Source of the DNA: CAZHFA01 sp964534945
GTDB lineage: Bacteria; Bdellovibrionota_C; UBA2361; CAKMMH01
Length of the DNA: 18,577 bases
Direction: 5' to 3'
Assembly: GCA_964534945.1 (NCBI GenBank)
Contig: CAZHSB010000036.1
Coordinates: 1-18,577 of the forward strand
Shown here: positions 15,505 through 18,577 of the stretch, piece by piece
Layout: each line of letters begins with the position of its first letter
Position numbering within the stretch: position 1 is the first letter of the stretch
Position numbers and translations under genes: made by a program
Notes under the pieces: generated by a model
What the model saw: the letters and a program-made list of their open reading frames with translations, nothing else
Told to the model about the DNA's origin: nothing
The model's database searches: none

Positions 15505-15541
15505 TTTTTAGCTACAAGTATTTTATCCTTTTAGCTAAAAA
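15505..15541 (+). repeat. Inverted repeat in the 15603 leader
   Basis: TTTTTAGCT (15505-15513) pairs perfectly with AGCTAAAAA (15533-15541) around a 19-base loop. It lies between the promoter and a strong AAGGAG site, so it could be an RNA control element or a protein site. Confidence 0.4.
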
Positions 15542-15563
15542 TAGGTTCTATCAAGGAGCATTT

Positions 15564-15590
15564 TTGGATTTTTTAACGATTTTACAATGA
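15564..15590 (+). other. Possible 8-codon leader ORF
   Basis: AAGGAG (15553-15558) is spaced five bases before a TTG that opens an 8-codon frame (MDFLTILQ) ending TGA at 15588-15590, 12 bases before the 15603 start. The ribosome site is stronger than that of the main gene. It may be a leader peptide, or the site may be fortuitous. Confidence 0.25.
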
Positions 15591-15602
15591 AAACAGGCGG
15601 TT

Positions 15603-16136
15603 ATGAAGCGTTTATTTCTTTTTTCTTTCTTATTTTTAAGTTTATTTCTTATAAATTTTTCCTATGCTACTTCTGAAAATTCGATTGAGGCAAGCCCAAT
15701 AAGGCCATGGTCGGATTTCAAGGAGGGGTCACAAAAAGAGGAATCTTCTACATTTGTCAAAATCCTTCTTTGGCCAGTAAATAGGGTGCTTGATTTAATT
15801 GATATGTTTAAATTTGATGTTGGTATTGGTCCCTCTTTAGGCGCAGTCGTACGTGTAACAAAATTTGGGCAAGTCGGTTATAGACAGATGATTCCTGCAT
15901 CACTTCGAGTTGGAAATTTTGGAAGGACATCTCCTATACAATTAGAGTATGGCGCAGAGATTGGTGCGGGGCCACTTTTTGCAGAATCAAGTGTACGTAA
16001 CACTTGCCCAGGGGAAGTTGGCGCAGGTGCAGATCTATTTTTGTTCGGAGTTTATGGCGGAATTTGTTTAGAGGAAGTTTTAGACTTCGCATCAGGATTA
16101 TTTTTCATCGATTTAATGGATGATGATATAAAGTGA
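15603..16136 (+). CDS. Secreted protein of unknown function, possible outer-membrane-associated (177 aa)
   Basis: A strong signal peptide (MKRLFLFSFLFLSLFL, cleavage near S-Y-A before T-S-E-N) leads to an exported protein. A short polar stretch is followed by LLWPVNRVLDLIDMFKFDVG, then a glycine-rich region with alternating residues (GPSLGAVVRVTKFGQVGYRQ; QLEYGAEIGAGPLFAESSV; GAGADLFLFGVYGGICLE) that resembles amphipathic beta strands. I recall similar P-NR-LDL-D ... G-G-G patterns in unannotated proteins of Deltaproteobacteria-like bacteria, but no function. Two cysteines could form a disulfide. ATG at 15603, AGG five bases upstream; a stop precedes it in frame, so the start is firm. Confidence 0.85.
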   Translation: MKRLFLFSFLFLSLFLINFSYATSENSIEASPIRPWSDFKEGSQKEESSTFVKILLWPVNRVLDLIDMFKFDVGIGPSLGAVVRVTKFGQVGYRQMIPASLRVGNFGRTSPIQLEYGAEIGAGPLFAESSVRNTCPGEVGAGADLFLFGVYGGICLEEVLDFASGLFFIDLMDDDIK

Positions 16137-16190
16137 CGTAAACCTATCTTGTACTTCATATTTTAATAATATTTTTACGAGCTCACTAAT

Positions 16191-16228
16191 AAAAAAAAGG
16201 GCAACCACAAAGAATCTCATAGTTGCCC
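16191..16228 (-). terminator. Strong leftward rho-independent terminator
   Basis: On the minus strand GGGCAAC (16222-16228) and GTTGCCC (16199-16205) form a perfect 7-bp stem around a 16-base loop, followed immediately by eight T (16191-16198). No T-run follows on the + strand, so it acts leftward. Upstream on that strand lie an open region and the antisense of tRNA-Cys before the glycerate kinase gene. Confidence 0.75.
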
Positions 16229-16362
16229 CATACTCGCAAAAAGGATGGTATATGCCTAACAATTGTGCTATCGAACAAAATACAAAAAGCATTAGATTTT
16301 GAATCTCTTTTATAAAAAATTTTTTATTTAATAAAAAATGAAAGCTAAAATCTCCCCATCCC

Positions 16363-16391
16363 TTGCTTTATATTCATACTCTTGCTATAAA
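16363..16391 (+). promoter_or_regulatory. tRNA-Cys promoter with extended -10
   Basis: -35 TTGCTT (16363-16368), 17 bp spacer, -10 TATAAA (16386-16391) preceded by TGC, forming TGn-TATAAA. Confidence 0.55.
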
Positions 16392-16423
16392 TATAGAGTG
16401 TTTTTAACGTATTATGTTAATAC

Positions 16424-16496
16424 GGCTCGATAGCCAAGAGGCCCAAGGCAGTGGTTTGCAAAACCACCATCTCCGGTTCGAATCCGGATCGAGCCT
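16424..16496 (+). tRNA. tRNA-Cys (anticodon GCA)
   Basis: Acceptor GGCTCGA (16424-16430) pairs with TCGAGCC (16489-16495); the anticodon stem GTGGT/ACCAC encloses TTGCAAA with anticodon GCA; the T arm contains GGTTCGAATCC. The discriminator is T16496, the U73 expected for tRNA-Cys. CCA is not encoded. A run TTAATTTTTTC follows directly. Confidence 0.95.
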
Positions 16497-16616
16497 TAAT
16501 TTTTTCTTATACAATTTTCAAGATAATGTGAAAGCCTCCCCTAAGAAACTTTTTAAAGCTTTAAATAGATAATTATTTTCTCTTTCGCACGACAAATCAT
16601 AAATGAATTTTGACTC

Positions 16617-17789
16617 TTACTTTTTACAAGTTTTTAAAGATTCTAATTTCCCCTCAAGTACTAAAGCCGTATTTTTTTTAAAATAAGAAATTCTTTTTTT
16701 ATAATCCAAAGTAAAAACTTTCTTTTCATAATCATTTTGACAAGTTATAAGTTCTCGGATTCCATACTCTTTTAGAAGTTTATTATTTTTAAAAATTCCA
16801 TTTACTGGAATACTCTTAAACAAATCTTCCTTAACTTGTCCACATAAAAATATCACTTTTTTATTATACTTTTTTGCAATATTGACTATTTTCATCGGAC
16901 CTTTTTCTGTATTTGGCGCATCAAATCTCCCCTCGCCTGTTATTATACAAGATGAATCTTTTATTTTTTTATCTATCTTAAAAAGTTTAATAAAATATTC
17001 TGAGCCACAAAAATGTCTTGTCTCAAATAAAGATTCAATTCCAAAATATAATGCTCCCGCCGTTCCAGAAAAATTTTTATTAAAATTTAATTTTGTATGC
17101 TTTTGTATATTGATAATTCCCTTACAAATTGTTGATAAAATATCTTCTGTTTTTGGTTTGTACTTATTTCCAATTTTTAACTTTGTCATAAACTCCATTT
17201 CACTACAAGAACATGTGCAATCATTTATGACGTTCACTTTGATGTTTTTAAATTTCCCCTTTGGAAAAATAATTTTTGAAACATCTTTCAACTGACAAGC
17301 AGTAACAGGCTTTTTTGCTTTTTTACCACTAATAAAAATTTCTGCCCCTAGAGCTTGCGCAAACCCAATTCCTAAACACGCAGTCGATGTGCCCCCTAAA
17401 CAAATATTTATTTTTTTATATCCTTTTTTTATAGCATCGAAAGCAAGCTGACCTAAACCATAATCAGTAAGTCCAAGAAGTGTTTTATAGTTATCTTCGT
17501 TTGGAAATAATCTTAAAATTTCTGATGAAATTATATAGGCTTCATTTTTATGTACTAAATATTTACTAGTAACTTTTTTAAAGTACGGATTTACAATATT
17601 CTTTACAACAACTTTTTCGCAATCATAATAATAATTCATCACATCAAATGTATGTTCCCCACCATCACAAATTGGTGCAACTTCTACATTTTTATTTCCG
17701 TATTTTAAAAGTATTTCTTTTATAATTGAACAAATTTCAATTGAACTGAAAACATCTTTGAAAGAACCTAACGTAACAAGTATTGCCAT
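16617..17789 (-). CDS. Glycerate kinase family protein, divergent (390 aa)
   Basis: Glycerate kinases (GlxK/GarK family) phosphorylate D-glycerate with ATP in the cytoplasm. Recognisable blocks: ICDGGEHTFDV (40-50), LGLTDYGLGQLAFDAIKKG, the glycine-rich CLGGTSTACLGIGFAQALGA (130-149), SGTAGALYFGIESLF and SSCIITGEGRFDAPNTEKGP. Length is normal. Differences from the consensus are marked: the GGSATNDGG block is GGTSTACLG, losing the Asn-Asp, and the last block has GP where GK is usual. It may be an active but unusual kinase or a member with changed substrate. It is lysine-rich. ATG at 17787-17789, AAGG 11 bases upstream. No neighbour belongs to glyoxylate or serine metabolism. Confidence 0.82.
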   Translation of the reverse strand: MAILVTLGSFKDVFSSIEICSIIKEILLKYGNKNVEVAPICDGGEHTFDVMNYYYDCEKVVVKNIVNPYFKKVTSKYLVHKNEAYIISSEILRLFPNEDNYKTLLGLTDYGLGQLAFDAIKKGYKKINICLGGTSTACLGIGFAQALGAEIFISGKKAKKPVTACQLKDVSKIIFPKGKFKNIKVNVINDCTCSCSEMEFMTKLKIGNKYKPKTEDILSTICKGIINIQKHTKLNFNKNFSGTAGALYFGIESLFETRHFCGSEYFIKLFKIDKKIKDSSCIITGEGRFDAPNTEKGPMKIVNIAKKYNKKVIFLCGQVKEDLFKSIPVNGIFKNNKLLKEYGIRELITCQNDYEKKVFTLDYKKRISYFKKNTALVLEGKLESLKTCKK

Positions 17790-17867
17790 GACATATTTTA
17801 CCTTTTAATTTAACAAATAATCTAAAGATAATTTTATAATAAAATATTCTCCGCCTCACATTTAAAT

Positions 17868-18000
17868 TTATGATAACACCATAGGATCATACTCTTTTCC
17901 ATTGTGTTTAAGAACGTAACACTCCCCATCCAACTGCAATAAAAATTTTATCTATATCATCTGTATTTATATCATGTCCAATTTTAATTTGATATTCCAT
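17868..18000 (-). pseudogene. Frameshifted small ORF, possible GNAT remnant
   Basis: From the ATG at 18000, with GGGGA about seven bases upstream, the frame reads MEYQIKIGHDINTDDIDKIF then IAVGWGVLRS and stops at 17908. The I-VGWG-RS ending resembles the N-terminus of many GNAT acetyltransferases. The frame one base later remains open past that stop and also looks protein-like (GECYVLKHNGKEYDPMVLS, stop 17868-17870). Dropping one G from the GGGG at 17924-17927 joins both into one 43-residue frame. Either a decayed gene, a small real gene with a sequencing error in the homopolymer, or a 30-residue peptide. Confidence 0.5.
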
Positions 18001-18017
18001 TAAAAATTCCCCAAATG

Positions 18018-18431
18018 CTAGCAAACAGAAATAAAAACAACTCTAAATTCTTTGCACACAATTTTTTCATTAGGCGAAACATCACCCCAAAATTTTAAAT
18101 GTGCTTTCTTCCAATAATCTAAAGTTTTATCCCCCTCTCCTTCTTTTTGGGCATGATCAGAAGTTACATCATTGAACGATACAATCGATACATTTGTATT
18201 TTGCAAAATACACTTAGCATCGCCTTTACTGTCTATCAATATAGAGATATCTCCAACTCTTGGTAAAACTTTATAGTCTGAATATAAAGAACTAGTAGCC
18301 GTCTTTTCTCCAATCAAAACTAATTTTACTAATTCATTAGGATTATCTCCAAATGCGAAAACTTTATAATCCTTTCCCATGTACTTTGGATTCTTATTAA
18401 CAAAATCCATCCATAAATCAAAAGGCTTCAC
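18018..18431 (-). CDS. ASCH-domain protein (137 aa)
   Basis: The family pattern is clear: YKVFAFGDNPNELVKLVLIG, GEKTATSSL, LPRVGDISILIDSKGDAKCI, then DVTSDHAQKEGEGDKTLDYW, KKAHLKFWGD and VCKEFRVVF. ASCH domains have a PUA-like fold and are thought to bind RNA or modified nucleosides; some have nuclease or amidohydrolase activity, so the reaction here is open. The start is GTG (18429-18431), since the N-terminal DLWMDFVNKNP aligns with the usual family start; no strong ribosome site is seen. Its stop lies 17 bp before the frameshifted ORF. Confidence 0.88.
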   Translation of the reverse strand: MKPFDLWMDFVNKNPKYMGKDYKVFAFGDNPNELVKLVLIGEKTATSSLYSDYKVLPRVGDISILIDSKGDAKCILQNTNVSIVSFNDVTSDHAQKEGEGDKTLDYWKKAHLKFWGDVSPNEKIVCKEFRVVFISVC

Positions 18432-18458
18432 GTTATCTTACTTTTAAAAAAACTTTCT

Positions 18459-18577
18459 TTACGGCTTAATTCCCCATGCATCGCAGTTCCAAGAAGAATC
18501 TTTCGACGTTTTACTAAAAATACAAATTCCACCCGTAGAAAGTTTCGTTCCAAAACGCTCATAACAGTCCTTTGCAT
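18459..18577 (-). CDS. C-terminal end of an unidentified protein (partial)
   Basis: From the window edge one minus-strand frame reads about 38 residues, including CYERFGTKLSTGGICIFSKT and SSWNCDAWGIKP, to TAA at 18459-18461. Three cysteines and three aromatic residues in a short end suggest a folded, perhaps exported, protein. The gene begins outside the window. The other open frame here is less protein-like. No family is recognised. Confidence 0.45.
   Translation of the reverse strand, partial: AKDCYERFGTKLSTGGICIFSKTSKDSSWNCDAWGIKP

Noticed and set aside
16137..16310. Minus-strand ORF of about 58 codons (starts MLFVFCSIAQLLGIYHPFCE)
   Set aside because: It runs straight through the strong leftward terminator at 16191-16228 and into the end of the 15603 gene, and has no good ribosome site.
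18461..18577. Alternative minus-strand frame at the window end starting MQRTVMSVLE
   Set aside because: It has no ribosome site visible, runs into the ASCH start, and is less protein-like than the frame ending at 18459.

Overview
This is an AT-rich, gene-dense stretch of a diderm (Gram-negative-type) bacterial chromosome. Predicted lipoproteins with lipoboxes, signal peptides, a LolB-like lipoprotein beside a TPR lipoprotein, and a MurE with the DNPR motif (meso-diaminopimelate peptidoglycan) all point that way. The TPR/LolB-like pair and the FtsW and TPR sequences look proteobacterial, loosely deltaproteobacterial, but I cannot name a taxon. The run of N at 3724-3823 shows a draft assembly, possibly a metagenome bin.

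Layout. 1-3350: three leftward genes for envelope proteins (a partial secreted repeat protein, a LolB-like lipoprotein, a large TPR lipoprotein), the last two coupled behind one promoter. 3432-3596: tRNA-Glu(CUC) with its own extended -10 promoter and terminator. 3669-4069: a tandem duplicated palindromic element holding the assembly gap and running into the stop codon of an HU-like protein with a histone-H1-like tail (4062-4712). 4877-7023, rightward: a secreted C-terminally anchored protein of unknown function and a divergent class II lysyl-tRNA synthetase, ended by a bidirectional terminator shared with a leftward GNAT acetyltransferase.

7699-15404, leftward: a division and cell-wall (dcw) operon in the order mraZ-rsmH-ftsL-ftsI-murE-mraY-ftsW, then a 70-residue unknown protein. 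It is headed by a clear promoter and three perfectly phased MraZ boxes (CCCAC every 10 bp on the + strand). The cluster lacks murF, murD, murG, murC and ftsQAZ. MurE and MraY act on the cytoplasmic and first membrane steps of peptidoglycan synthesis, FtsW and FtsI polymerise and cross-link at the septum, FtsL belongs to the divisome, RsmH methylates 16S rRNA, and MraZ represses the operon.

15449-16136: a divergently transcribed secreted protein of unknown function with a strong promoter and a leader that may hold an 8-codon ORF. 16191-16228: a strong leftward terminator with no obvious gene just upstream. 16363-16496: tRNA-Cys with an extended -10 promoter. 16617-18577, leftward: a divergent glycerate kinase, a frameshifted small ORF, an ASCH-domain protein and the C-terminal end of another gene.

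I see no CRISPR array, insertion-sequence transposase, phage gene or recognised defence system. The strongest unusual signals are the tandem palindromic element at the HU-like gene, the HU-like protein itself, and the shortened dcw operon.
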